Assembly (NCBI GenBank): GCA_947169185.1
Contig: CAMVOS010000022.1
Location: forward strand, 1 to 44,197
Source of the DNA: an uncultured Prevotella sp.
GTDB taxonomy: Bacteria; Bacteroidota; Bacteroidia; Bacteroidales; Bacteroidaceae
Length of the DNA: 44,197 nt
Direction: 5' to 3'
The notes beneath the pieces were generated by a model. The model was not told where the DNA came from, made no database searches, and worked only from the letters and a program-made list of their open reading frames with translations. Shown piece after piece: positions 30,846 to 39,222 of the stretch (the stretch's first letter is position 1; every line of letters starts with the position of its first letter). The position numbers and the translations under genes are program-made.

Positions 30846-33800
30846 TTATTCATCGTCCATCATAACAGCCTCCTCTATCTCTGGCTGAGCAGGTAAATTG
30901 ATAAAGAATATAGTACCGCCACCTGGATTATCCTCAATGCGGATAGTACCGCCATGAGCATCGACAATATCCTTCACACGATCAAGACCAATACCTTCTC
31001 CATTGATCATTGGTTCAAAGGCATGTTCCTTATATTCATCCTTAATACCTATCCCATTATCGGCAACCTGTATCTGGGCCATACCATCACGAGTATATGC
31101 CACACCAACACTGATAACGGGGGCATAAGGTGTAAATTTGATAGAATTACGCAATAATATCTCAAGAGCTTCCTTCAATTTTGACTCATCAATATCAGCA
31201 ATCAATTGCTCGACAGACGACAGGAAACCAACCTTTAACGTTTTATCCCTATCAGGAGATTCAAAATGCTCACAAACATTACGAATGAAGAATACAAGGT
31301 CTTCTGTTATCAAATTCAGTTTGATATCCTCACGCTTGGTAGCAGACTGCTGTGCGTCTGCTTGTTCTACAGACATCTTCAAGCGCATCTCATTCATCCA
31401 CTGTTGCTTCTCCAATTCTCGTCTGACGCTTTCTACCTCCATACGTTTTTCCTGACGTTTCATATACCACTTCCGCCAGACATACGCAACACCGGCAAGC
31501 AACAGCATGTACAGCAGAATCATCCATCGGGTGCGCCACAAAGAAGGACGAATCGTGATATCTAGCGTAGCCTCTTCCTCGCCAAATGTGCCGTCATCGT
31601 TCAGCATACGTACACGCAGGAGATAGTTGCCAGCACGTAGGGAGTTATAAGTAATATTAGGATTAAATTCAGAGGTACGCACCCAATTGTCATTAAACCC
31701 TTCCAGTTTATAAACAAAGCGTTTACCGTTATTGACAATACCCGCATCACTGCCCAACTGGATGGTAAACTGGTCGTTGAATCGTAGCGTCAGCTCTTGG
31801 CATATATTAAGAGCCTCGTCCAATATGACGCGACCATCAACCTCTTGTCCTACGGCAACGTCTTCATCAAACAACTGAAGTCCGCTGAAAATTGGACGTT
31901 CTTTTTTCTTCACATCAGAGAGTGCCTTGGGATTAATGACATCCAATCCCCCTTGACCGCCAATCAGCAGCAAGCCATCATGCGTCAGACAGGTAGAACG
32001 CTGGTTGTAAGTACCTTGCATCAAACCGTCTCGATTATTATAGCTGCTTACACTGAACTGCCAAGTGCCATCACTTTGTAATACCGGTACAACCTTTGAC
32101 ACGCCATGATCTGTCACTACCCACATCGAATGGCTGAGATCTTCTGTAACAGAACAAACATTCGAGCCAAAAAGACCGTTTTGCATATCTAACAGGCGTA
32201 CCTGCTTCCGTTTCTGATCAAAAATAAGGACTCCAGACGAAGAACCTTGCCAGATAAGGCCACGCGAGTCCTCCATCACACAGATCGTATTACCTGGTTG
32301 CACAGGGACTGACGGGTCGTCTGGTATCACACGATTCTTCAATTCACCCGTTTTAGGATTCAAAAAGCAGTAGTACCAACTGGTACCTACCATCAGCCAT
32401 CCTTTCTTAATCCACGAAGCAGAAGTCATATAATTGCCTGGCAACTGAGTATTCTTGTCATTCCATGTACGGAATTTTCCCGACTTCAAATCCAATCGCT
32501 GAATACCTGCACCAAGCGTACCTATCCAAATCCGGTGCCATCTGTCCTCTGTCACACTCCATACATTATCGCTGGCCAAGCCATCAGAAGCGCCAGTATA
32601 GCGATAAGTGACAATAGTTGCTTCACCACTAGCGTTACGGACGATGCATCGGGTAAGACCACTGTTGTAGCCACCAAACCATATACTGCCATCACTGGCC
32701 TTATAGGAGCCAACCATAATATTACCTATCATTGGGCTATTGGCTGTTGTATAATGTGCTAACACATCTCCTGTTTTCGGATTATAGACGACAATACCAC
32801 GGTCGTTGGTTCCTAACCAGTAGTTGCCAAAATTATCTTCACTGACGGCATTAATGTCCCCAAGATCAAGATTCATCATACTTCTGGAGCCTTCCTTAAA
32901 CATATTCACACCATTCTTATAGGTGCCAAACCACATCAGACCGTCATTGTCAAAATATATGTTTCTCAACGTATTGTCGCTGATGGTAGACTCGTCAAAC
33001 TTACTATTAAGGAACTGACGCATCGCATGATGTCTCAAGTCAAACACCAACAGACCTTCATGATCAGTAGCACACCAGATACGTCCGCGGTCGTCAATCT
33101 TCAAGTCCCGTATCATCAGATTTTCAGGCACACGCTCTATCTGATATTGTTGCAGCAATTCACCCAATTTCAACCAGTGTTTCTCTTTGTATTGCCTAAC
33201 GAAGGAAAACTTTTCGTTGACCACCCAAATATTATGGAACTTGTCGATACTCAGACGGTAGTCCATATTTTCCGGTGCACCATTTTCTCGCATCCAGTGG
33301 TCCTCCCACACTTTCACGCCTTTCTCACCATTAAGACACAAAAGGCGACCATCATTAGTGACAAAGACCATTTCGTCGCCATCGTCTGCCATCATTGAAA
33401 GACTATAGTTAGGATTGATCTCGTTGGCACCATAACCAGTCTTGAAAGCTGTTCTCTTCTTAGTCTTGGGATTATAAAAATAGATGCCTTTTTCGTAGAA
33501 CTTCACCCAAAAATTCTTCTTAGAGTCAATAAAGATGCGCTCCACGCCATCATTAAAGCCAAAATATTTCTCTAACTCACGCGAAGCACTACGTTCAAAG
33601 CGTTCTGTCACCGGATCGTAGACACTGTAGTTCATGCTCTGCGCCAACCACAACTTACCGTCCCACGCTTCCATGATATGTGCCACATAATTATCACGCA
33701 TGGTGGTCGTATCACGCATATTCGAATAATAGCTCTTCATACGGTATCCGTCGTAGCGGTTTAAACCATATGCCGTACCAAACCATAAGAAACCACGCGA

Positions 33801-33983
33801 GTCACGGAACGTACAATTTACTTGAGAACTCGACAATCCTTCACGCGTATCCAAGCGCTTGAACTTCATATCAGGTATAATACTACGCTCGATTGTACTC
33901 TTATTCGGAATACTATCAGCATACACGAAGGCAAACTGCAGCAAGGATAAGACTATAAAAAGACACAGTTTATGAATCGTCAT
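30846..33983 (-). CDS. Membrane sensor with reg_prop propellers, Y_Y_Y and HATPase domains; no phospho-acceptor His seen
   Basis: 1045 residues. Signal peptide, then about 14 two-component-regulator-propeller repeats (e.g. DSRGFLWFGTAYGLNRYDG, DNDGLMWFGTYKNGVNMF, EDRWHRIWIGTLGAGIQRLD). A Y_Y_Y domain follows (about 740-800, VYKLEGFNDNWVRT ... LRAGNYLLRVRM), then one TM (about 815-835) and a HATPase domain with N-box Asn946, G1 DNGIGI (975-980) and G2 GEGIGLDRV. The DHp region is shortened (QQWMNEMRLKMSVEQADAQQ...) with no H-E/D-x-R-T-P box. No receiver or AraC domain follows, unlike hybrid two-component systems of polysaccharide loci. It may signal without its own His, or through a partner. 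It is located 10 nt after lacI and before GH31, suggesting a role in sensing the same glycan. Confidence 0.85.
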   Translation of the reverse strand: MTIHKLCLFIVLSLLQFAFVYADSIPNKSTIERSIIPDMKFKRLDTREGLSSSQVNCTFRDSRGFLWFGTAYGLNRYDGYRMKSYYSNMRDTTTMRDNYVAHIMEAWDGKLWLAQSMNYSVYDPVTERFERSASRELEKYFGFNDGVERIFIDSKKNFWVKFYEKGIYFYNPKTKKRTAFKTGYGANEINPNYSLSMMADDGDEMVFVTNDGRLLCLNGEKGVKVWEDHWMRENGAPENMDYRLSIDKFHNIWVVNEKFSFVRQYKEKHWLKLGELLQQYQIERVPENLMIRDLKIDDRGRIWCATDHEGLLVFDLRHHAMRQFLNSKFDESTISDNTLRNIYFDNDGLMWFGTYKNGVNMFKEGSRSMMNLDLGDINAVSEDNFGNYWLGTNDRGIVVYNPKTGDVLAHYTTANSPMIGNIMVGSYKASDGSIWFGGYNSGLTRCIVRNASGEATIVTYRYTGASDGLASDNVWSVTEDRWHRIWIGTLGAGIQRLDLKSGKFRTWNDKNTQLPGNYMTSASWIKKGWLMVGTSWYYCFLNPKTGELKNRVIPDDPSVPVQPGNTICVMEDSRGLIWQGSSSGVLIFDQKRKQVRLLDMQNGLFGSNVCSVTEDLSHSMWVVTDHGVSKVVPVLQSDGTWQFSVSSYNNRDGLMQGTYNQRSTCLTHDGLLLIGGQGGLDVINPKALSDVKKKERPIFSGLQLFDEDVAVGQEVDGRVILDEALNICQELTLRFNDQFTIQLGSDAGIVNNGKRFVYKLEGFNDNWVRTSEFNPNITYNSLRAGNYLLRVRMLNDDGTFGEEEATLDITIRPSLWRTRWMILLYMLLLAGVAYVWRKWYMKRQEKRMEVESVRRELEKQQWMNEMRLKMSVEQADAQQSATKREDIKLNLITEDLVFFIRNVCEHFESPDRDKTLKVGFLSSVEQLIADIDESKLKEALEILLRNSIKFTPYAPVISVGVAYTRDGMAQIQVADNGIGIKDEYKEHAFEPMINGEGIGLDRVKDIVDAHGGTIRIEDNPGGGTIFFINLPAQPEIEEAVMMDDE

Positions 33984-33993
33984 AGGACATAAC

Positions 33994-35016
33994 TTACTTC
34001 TTAGCAGAGGTATCTCTTATTACAAGTTGTTGGGGAACTATCTCTTTATAGACCTTAGTATCACCATTAATACTGCGCAGCAACAGCTGACAGGCTTTGA
34101 CTCCCATTTGATGCGATTGATCTTGAATGGCCGACATACGAGGTGTCACATAAGCTGCATGTACGTCATCCGTGAATCCCATCAGCGCCACATCGTCAGG
34201 AATACGCAGTCCCGTCTCCTTGATAGCCGTAAAAGCAGCAAAAGTGATAATGTCGTTGAATGCCAGGATAGCATCTGGGCGATGGTCACTCTTCAGCAAT
34301 TGCAATGTTTTTTCAAGTGCCACATCATAATTGATTTTGTCACAAATCACCAATTCACGCTCAATAGGAATATGATTCTCACGCAATGCCTCCAAATAGC
34401 CATGCTTACGTCGACGCACCATATCAAGATGGTTAGGGCCACCTATGAAGGCTATGCGACGACTGCCTGTATCTATCAGGTGCTGGGTTGCTTGCTGAGC
34501 GGCCTCGTCACCATTGGCTGTTACGCTGGAGAAACGATCCGAGAGGCACGTACGTCCAAAGAACACCAAGGGAATGCCCATCTCAGCAATCTCCTCAAAG
34601 TGATGATAGTCTGTCGTCGTTTGGGCCAGACAGGCAATAATACCTTCCACATGCATTGAAATAAAAGTGTCGACGGCGTGTTCTTCATCTTCATAACTCT
34701 CATGGCTATTGGCACTAATAACGCTATAACCCTCACGACGGGCCTCGTCCTCAATACCGTCGAGCACAGCTGCATAATAGTGGGTCACCAGATTAGGCAC
34801 CACGACACCAATAATCTTCGGTGCCTCTCTGCGCAAACTTTGAGCAAATGGATTGGGACGATAATTGAGTTTCTTAGCCAAATCCTTGACACGTTGCTGC
34901 ATGTCCTTGCCTATCTCTGGTGAGTTGCGAAGGGCACGGCTGACGGTAGCAATGCTCACCCCTAATTCACGGGCAAGATCCTTTAACGACGTTCTATGTT
35001 GTTTCTTGTTACTCAT
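33994..35016 (-). CDS. LacI-family transcriptional regulator
   Basis: 340 residues. N-terminal LacI HTH (about 8-30: TSLKDLARELGVSIATVSRALRN) and hinge helix (NYRPNPFAQSLR), then a periplasmic-binding-like effector domain (IIGVVVPNLVTHYYA, DAILAFNDIITFAAF, VALMGFTDD). The ATG at 35016 is chosen: the open frame runs 41 codons further, but those codons overlap the gene's own promoter. A LacI-type palindrome overlaps the -33 box, suggesting autoregulation. It probably controls the operon with the sensor and GH31 genes. The effector is unknown. Confidence 0.9.
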   Translation of the reverse strand: MSNKKQHRTSLKDLARELGVSIATVSRALRNSPEIGKDMQQRVKDLAKKLNYRPNPFAQSLRREAPKIIGVVVPNLVTHYYAAVLDGIEDEARREGYSVISANSHESYEDEEHAVDTFISMHVEGIIACLAQTTTDYHHFEEIAEMGIPLVFFGRTCLSDRFSSVTANGDEAAQQATQHLIDTGSRRIAFIGGPNHLDMVRRRKHGYLEALRENHIPIERELVICDKINYDVALEKTLQLLKSDHRPDAILAFNDIITFAAFTAIKETGLRIPDDVALMGFTDDVHAAYVTPRMSAIQDQSHQMGVKACQLLLRSINGDTKVYKEIVPQQLVIRDTSAKK

Positions 35017-35072
35017 ATATGAATAGTTCTTTAACCTAAAGGTATAAAGTGTGGCGTTGCAATAACTGGCTA

Positions 35073-35111
35073 CAAAGTTACAAATTATCTTCGAAACTCG
35101 CAAACGTTTAC
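35073..35111 (-). promoter_or_regulatory. lacI operon promoter with overlapping LacI-type operator
   Basis: Minus-strand -7 TAACTTTG (35073-35080) and -33 TTTG (35101-35104), 20 bp apart. The near-palindrome GTAAACGTTTGC (35100-35111), with the central CG typical of LacI-family operators, covers the -33. Confidence 0.7.
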
Positions 35112-35156
35112 GTGCGTTTTTTACGTTTTTTTGTATCAAAATGCAGAAAAAGTGTG

Positions 35157-35255
35157 TACCTTTGCATCAGAAAAATCAGAATGAGTAATGAATAGTTGAT
35201 AATAAGTTAGTTAGAAAACAAGACTAAGGCTGTCGTGAGACAGCCTTTTTCTATT
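35157..35255 (+). ncRNA. Candidate intergenic sRNA divergent from lacI
   Basis: A -7 TACCTTTG (35157-35164), with a weaker TTTG 23 bp upstream, is followed about 85 nt later by a strong intrinsic terminator. No ORF longer than four codons starts between them, and no rightward gene follows until 39.2 kb. A transcript of about 80 nt is predicted. The function is unknown. Confidence 0.45.
35226..35252 (+). terminator. Intrinsic terminator with GTGA tetraloop
   Basis: Perfect 9-bp stem AAGGCTGTC/GACAGCCTT, GTGA (GNRA-type) loop, then TTT-C and more T-rich DNA on the plus strand. The T-run is weak on the minus strand, so it mainly stops rightward transcription. Confidence 0.8.
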
Positions 35256-35277
35256 GCTTTTTCTTCTTACCTTGTTT

Positions 35278-37803
35278 TTAGAACATCAGTGTAAATCCAA
35301 ATCGGACACTATTTTTGTGACCATGAGAATGGTCATTATAGTTCATGCGTCGCACAAACTCTATCTGGAAGAAGCGGAAGATGCTGCGAATACCAAGTGA
35401 GATTTCCCAATAAGGAATCTTCGGATTTAACAAGTACGAGCCATCAGGAAAATACATCAACACATTGCTTTGAGTATTATCTTCAACATAAGGATTGTTC
35501 TTGTCGGACAAGGCACCCCATAGCATCTTAGCACCTATATACTCACGCCAGCGCAACTTCTTAATCAAAGGAATGCGGTTGAATATCTTACCCTGCATGT
35601 CCCAATTCATGTCAACACTGACAAAACGGTCATTCAGAAATTCCATGCTGGTCAGCAGGTTGAACGACTGTTTCTGGCTAAAATACGACATATTTGCAGC
35701 AGGCATGCACAACAGCGGAAAGGGTACCTGACTCCACTGAACACCGCCGCGGGTATAGAGGTCTATACGTCCCCAGCTACTCAACCAGAAACGTTTGAAA
35801 ATACTGGCTTCCGTATAATGATAGTCATAATCGCCTCCCAGCATTCCCTTAATGCCCATGGTATGGCTGAGAGTAAAAATAGGAGCTTCGCGATTAACCT
35901 TCAGACGTCTCTGTTTAGAGTTCGTGTATAGGGCACCTGGCGAGTATTCTATCTCAGCCCGCAACTCTGTAGTCCTAAAGCCAATAGAATTTTCAGAATT
36001 CAAGGGGATAAACGCCATGTTGCCTGCAGCCTCGTTCTTTTCAGTCTTGACACTCAACAACGTACGCAGACCATACATTTGCTCATACTCGAAGGTGAAT
36101 TGCTGACGATTATAGAACATCATTTTATCCGCCTTAGCCCACTTGAATGCCGTGAACACGTTATCCTTATCGGTAGACAGGAACTTATCAGAAGGAGCTA
36201 TTACATCACAGGTCGAGAGAAACGACAGATTACGTTTAGGGAATTCGTCAGGTAGATATCTCTTCTTGTTCAATGCCCACGTCAGCTGCGAACTATAATA
36301 GTTCTTACGACTACGCCATCCACGTGCAGCATAACCTTTCCAAAAGAGATGACGACTCAGATTGGCTGTTGTCTGAAGCGAAAGACGCGTACGCAGTCCA
36401 TCAATAAAATTAGTACTTACCATCGAATTGACGGGACCAATATCCACCTTACTGGGATTGCCAGTTTCAATATAGTTTTCAGCCAACAATTTAAGTCCCA
36501 AGAGTATATACTTAAAGCCACCGACACTCTTCATTCCATTGAGGAAATCCTCCATATTAGCCTCACTACGTGTCAGGTTAACCTTACGATGTTCATGCCA
36601 AAAACTATCGTCCATCAGTTCTGCATCAGGGTCAGTGACAGTTTTGGCCTTACCCTTGAAGAGTTTGGCAGGGATGTCCGTAAACTGGTAGTCAGAGAGA
36701 CGGGTAGTTCGAATGGCCACACCTTTCTGCAGAAAATCGAACAACACCAGTTCCACTACCATATCGTCTGTGCTGAGCACCCATTCGCCTGAAGGAAGAC
36801 AGGTAAACTCCTGTATAACCTTCAGTCCTTCCACGAAATTAACATCTGTCTGGTTAGGCAGTATCAATTCACAGCGTTTCACCTGATGGCTGGAATCCTT
36901 CAGTACATACAGGTCGCCACGAAATCCGAAATCCTGTTGGTTATTAGGCAGGAAATGCAGATGGATGCAAGAATCGCGCTCGACAAGCAACGTATCCTCG
37001 ATGTAATAGCGATAGAAGGAGATGGCACCATCACTGATAGGCGATGTAAAGGGATGCTGCAACAGTCGTATCTGGTCATCATAGATATTGACATCAGTGA
37101 AGACATCCTTTGACACAGTATTCAATATATCGCCCGTCTGAAAGAAGTCATTAATACCAGACGAACGTTGTCCTTTTACTATTTCCTTCTCAGCATGAGG
37201 CGAGCGACGGTAGATTTTCTGCGTCACCGTTTCATCGACACTGGCTGGCAGAATAAGCTTTCCAGTCTGCTCGCAAGTCTCAACCTGGTCAAGAATCCAC
37301 CTATGCTTACTTATCTTGGGATGCTCCAGCGTTTCTTTCTTCATGTCGTTAAGCGCCAGCGTCAACTTCTGGTATTTCGTATACTGATAATAGTCACGCA
37401 ATGATAGGTCGGTAGCCTTTTTATTGGCTATCACCTTCTTCATCAGCTCTACAGCAGGATTATTCTTCCTACTATATTTACTACGTTTGGAACGTACAGT
37501 GACCTCCTTTAGGGCACGGGTATCCTGTCGTAGCGACACGAACAGCTTCTGCATATCCTCCTCAACTGTATATGTGCGCGACTTGTAGCCCACAGCAGTG
37601 ACAGATAGTTTCCAACCCTTATGATATGGTATTGAAAAACGGCCGTTAGCATCGCTAACTGCTGCTATCTGGTGTCCTTTATACAGAACACTGGCATATC
37701 CTATGTTTTCACCAGTAGCTTCATCCACCACATGACCAACAATGGTTTGCGCGTGTGATGATAAAGATAAAAAAACGAGAAGAAAAAAAAGTATTTGACG
37801 CAT
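35278..37803 (-). CDS. DUF5686 outer-membrane protein with carboxypeptidase-regulatory-like domain
   Basis: 841 residues with a signal peptide (ILFFLLVFLSLSSHAQ). A CarboxypepD_reg-like beta-sandwich (about 20-105: IVGHVVDEATGENIGYASVLYKG ... AVGYKSRTY) is followed by the DUF5686 region (from about 115: NPAVELMKKVIANK) and a long set of beta-strands ending SVRFGFTLMF, a beta-barrel-like end. These proteins are common in Bacteroidetes, and their function is unknown. It lies 7 nt after the histidine kinase gene, so the two are probably co-transcribed. No enzymatic motif is seen. Confidence 0.78.
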   Translation of the reverse strand: MRQILFFLLVFLSLSSHAQTIVGHVVDEATGENIGYASVLYKGHQIAAVSDANGRFSIPYHKGWKLSVTAVGYKSRTYTVEEDMQKLFVSLRQDTRALKEVTVRSKRSKYSRKNNPAVELMKKVIANKKATDLSLRDYYQYTKYQKLTLALNDMKKETLEHPKISKHRWILDQVETCEQTGKLILPASVDETVTQKIYRRSPHAEKEIVKGQRSSGINDFFQTGDILNTVSKDVFTDVNIYDDQIRLLQHPFTSPISDGAISFYRYYIEDTLLVERDSCIHLHFLPNNQQDFGFRGDLYVLKDSSHQVKRCELILPNQTDVNFVEGLKVIQEFTCLPSGEWVLSTDDMVVELVLFDFLQKGVAIRTTRLSDYQFTDIPAKLFKGKAKTVTDPDAELMDDSFWHEHRKVNLTRSEANMEDFLNGMKSVGGFKYILLGLKLLAENYIETGNPSKVDIGPVNSMVSTNFIDGLRTRLSLQTTANLSRHLFWKGYAARGWRSRKNYYSSQLTWALNKKRYLPDEFPKRNLSFLSTCDVIAPSDKFLSTDKDNVFTAFKWAKADKMMFYNRQQFTFEYEQMYGLRTLLSVKTEKNEAAGNMAFIPLNSENSIGFRTTELRAEIEYSPGALYTNSKQRRLKVNREAPIFTLSHTMGIKGMLGGDYDYHYTEASIFKRFWLSSWGRIDLYTRGGVQWSQVPFPLLCMPAANMSYFSQKQSFNLLTSMEFLNDRFVSVDMNWDMQGKIFNRIPLIKKLRWREYIGAKMLWGALSDKNNPYVEDNTQSNVLMYFPDGSYLLNPKIPYWEISLGIRSIFRFFQIEFVRRMNYNDHSHGHKNSVRFGFTLMF

Positions 37804-37810
37804 AAATCCA

Positions 37811-39097
37811 TCACTCCAAAGGTATCTCTACCCAGAAAAGCGAACCAACATTCTGTTTTGATTCCACACCAACCTTACCACCAATGCTCATGGCCAAACT
37901 GCGACTGATACTGAGTCCAAGACCCGTGCCAGGCACAAACTCATCAATCTTGACAAACCGTTCGAAGATATGTTCATTGCAATGACTGGCAGGAATGCCT
38001 CTACCTGTATCGCGAACCCAGATACGCAACAGACCCTTATTCTCCGACCTTTGGTCAGAGTGTGGCGTTGCAATCACTTGGTAGCCTAAGGTCACAGAAC
38101 CTTTGGTCGTAAATTTCATAGCATTGTCCATAAACTGATTCAATATCTCGCGAATACGATAACGGTCTGAGAAAGGTTGCACGGCATCGGGCTTGGTCTC
38201 CACAACAATATTGACACCTGTGGCCTTACTTTTTTCAGCAAAGCTATCGGCAACCTCCATTAGTAATTGATTGAGATTGAAGTGGTCTTTCTTGACAGTA
38301 TCTCCACCAGCCTCTAATTTAGACATGTTTGCCATATCATCGAACAAACGCAGCAATCGGGCATTATTTTGTCTAATCAGGCTAACCAGCTCAGCACGTT
38401 CTTCATCACTTTGAGCCATCGGCAACACGTCACTAAAGCCAACAATGGCATTCAACGGGGTTCGAATCTCATGCGACATATTAGCTAGGAAAGCAGTCTT
38501 CAGACGGTCGCTCTCCTCTGCATGATTACGTGCTTCAATAAGTGCTCGTTCTATTTCTTTCTGATTATCAATAAGCGTCAATGTACCGACGATTACTTGT
38601 ACTTTGCCATTTAGGTCACGCTTTTCAATGGTAGCATAAGCCTCTTCCCAATGTATCTGGTCTGAGTGGGGCAGTCGCACCTGGAACTGCTCATGAGCCT
38701 CGTCCAAGTTACCTTCCATCAAGTCCTTAAGTGCACGTTGGATCTGACTACGTGATTGTGGCTGCATCAGTTCATAGAATTGTTCCAAAGGTGTATTTGG
38801 CGGAAAATGGAAACTACCTACCACATCACGGAAATCACTCTCAAAGGTAATGGTCTGAGTTCGGACATCAATACGCCAAATTGCCATTTTCATCACTTTC
38901 AGCACAAGGTCGTACTCTACAGGGTGACGTTGCATACCAGAAAGGTACGACAAAGATTTTTTGTACATTCGGCGTCTGCGCAACTGAAAGTAGAGTAACA
39001 CCACAGCACATGCCAACAAAGGGACACCCGCTATCCATACCATGATATCGAGTCTCCACAAGTCTCTCATTGCAAAAAGAAATACATTGTATGCCAT
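37811..39097 (-). CDS. Membrane-bound PAS-type sensor histidine kinase
   Basis: 428 residues from the ATG chosen here. One N-terminal TM (about 17-38), a PAS-like segment (about 65-180, MAIWRIDVRTQTITFESDF), HisKA with His209 in FLANMSHEIRTPLNAIVGF, and a HATPase with N-box NQFMDNAMKFT, DTGRGIP and GTGLGLSISRSL. The frame is open 21 codons further up, but its -7 box (39119-39126) lies inside that part, so the start at 39097 is preferred. No receiver domain; no response regulator gene adjacent. It is paired with the DUF5686 gene, and the cognate regulator must be elsewhere. Confidence 0.87.
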   Translation of the reverse strand: MAYNVFLFAMRDLWRLDIMVWIAGVPLLACAVVLLYFQLRRRRMYKKSLSYLSGMQRHPVEYDLVLKVMKMAIWRIDVRTQTITFESDFRDVVGSFHFPPNTPLEQFYELMQPQSRSQIQRALKDLMEGNLDEAHEQFQVRLPHSDQIHWEEAYATIEKRDLNGKVQVIVGTLTLIDNQKEIERALIEARNHAEESDRLKTAFLANMSHEIRTPLNAIVGFSDVLPMAQSDEERAELVSLIRQNNARLLRLFDDMANMSKLEAGGDTVKKDHFNLNQLLMEVADSFAEKSKATGVNIVVETKPDAVQPFSDRYRIREILNQFMDNAMKFTTKGSVTLGYQVIATPHSDQRSENKGLLRIWVRDTGRGIPASHCNEHIFERFVKIDEFVPGTGLGLSISRSLAMSIGGKVGVESKQNVGSLFWVEIPLE

Positions 39098-39118
39098 ATC
39101 CTGACGGTAAAGTTGCCG

Positions 39119-39126
39119 CAAAAGTA
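39119..39126 (-). promoter_or_regulatory. -7 element of the histidine kinase/DUF5686 operon
   Basis: TACTTTTG on the minus strand, about 22 bp before the chosen start codon. It excludes the longer reading of the kinase gene. Confidence 0.6.
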
Positions 39127-39166
39127 AGCAAAAAAAATGGAAAATAAAAGAAAAAAACATTTTTTC

Positions 39167-39197
39167 TTTGCTTTTCGCCTAATTCTCACTACCTTTG
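39167..39197 (+). promoter_or_regulatory. Promoter of the methyltransferase-peptidase gene group
   Basis: -33 TTTG (39167-39170) and -7 TACCTTTG (39190-39197), 19 bp apart, 25 bp before the ATG. Confidence 0.8.
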
Positions 39198-39222
39198 CAG
39201 CATATATAAGTAAGTACACATA

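Noticed and set aside
35017..35139. N-terminal extension of the LacI regulator
   Set aside because: Overlaps its own -7/-33 boxes and operator; the HTH starts normally a few residues after the ATG at 35016.
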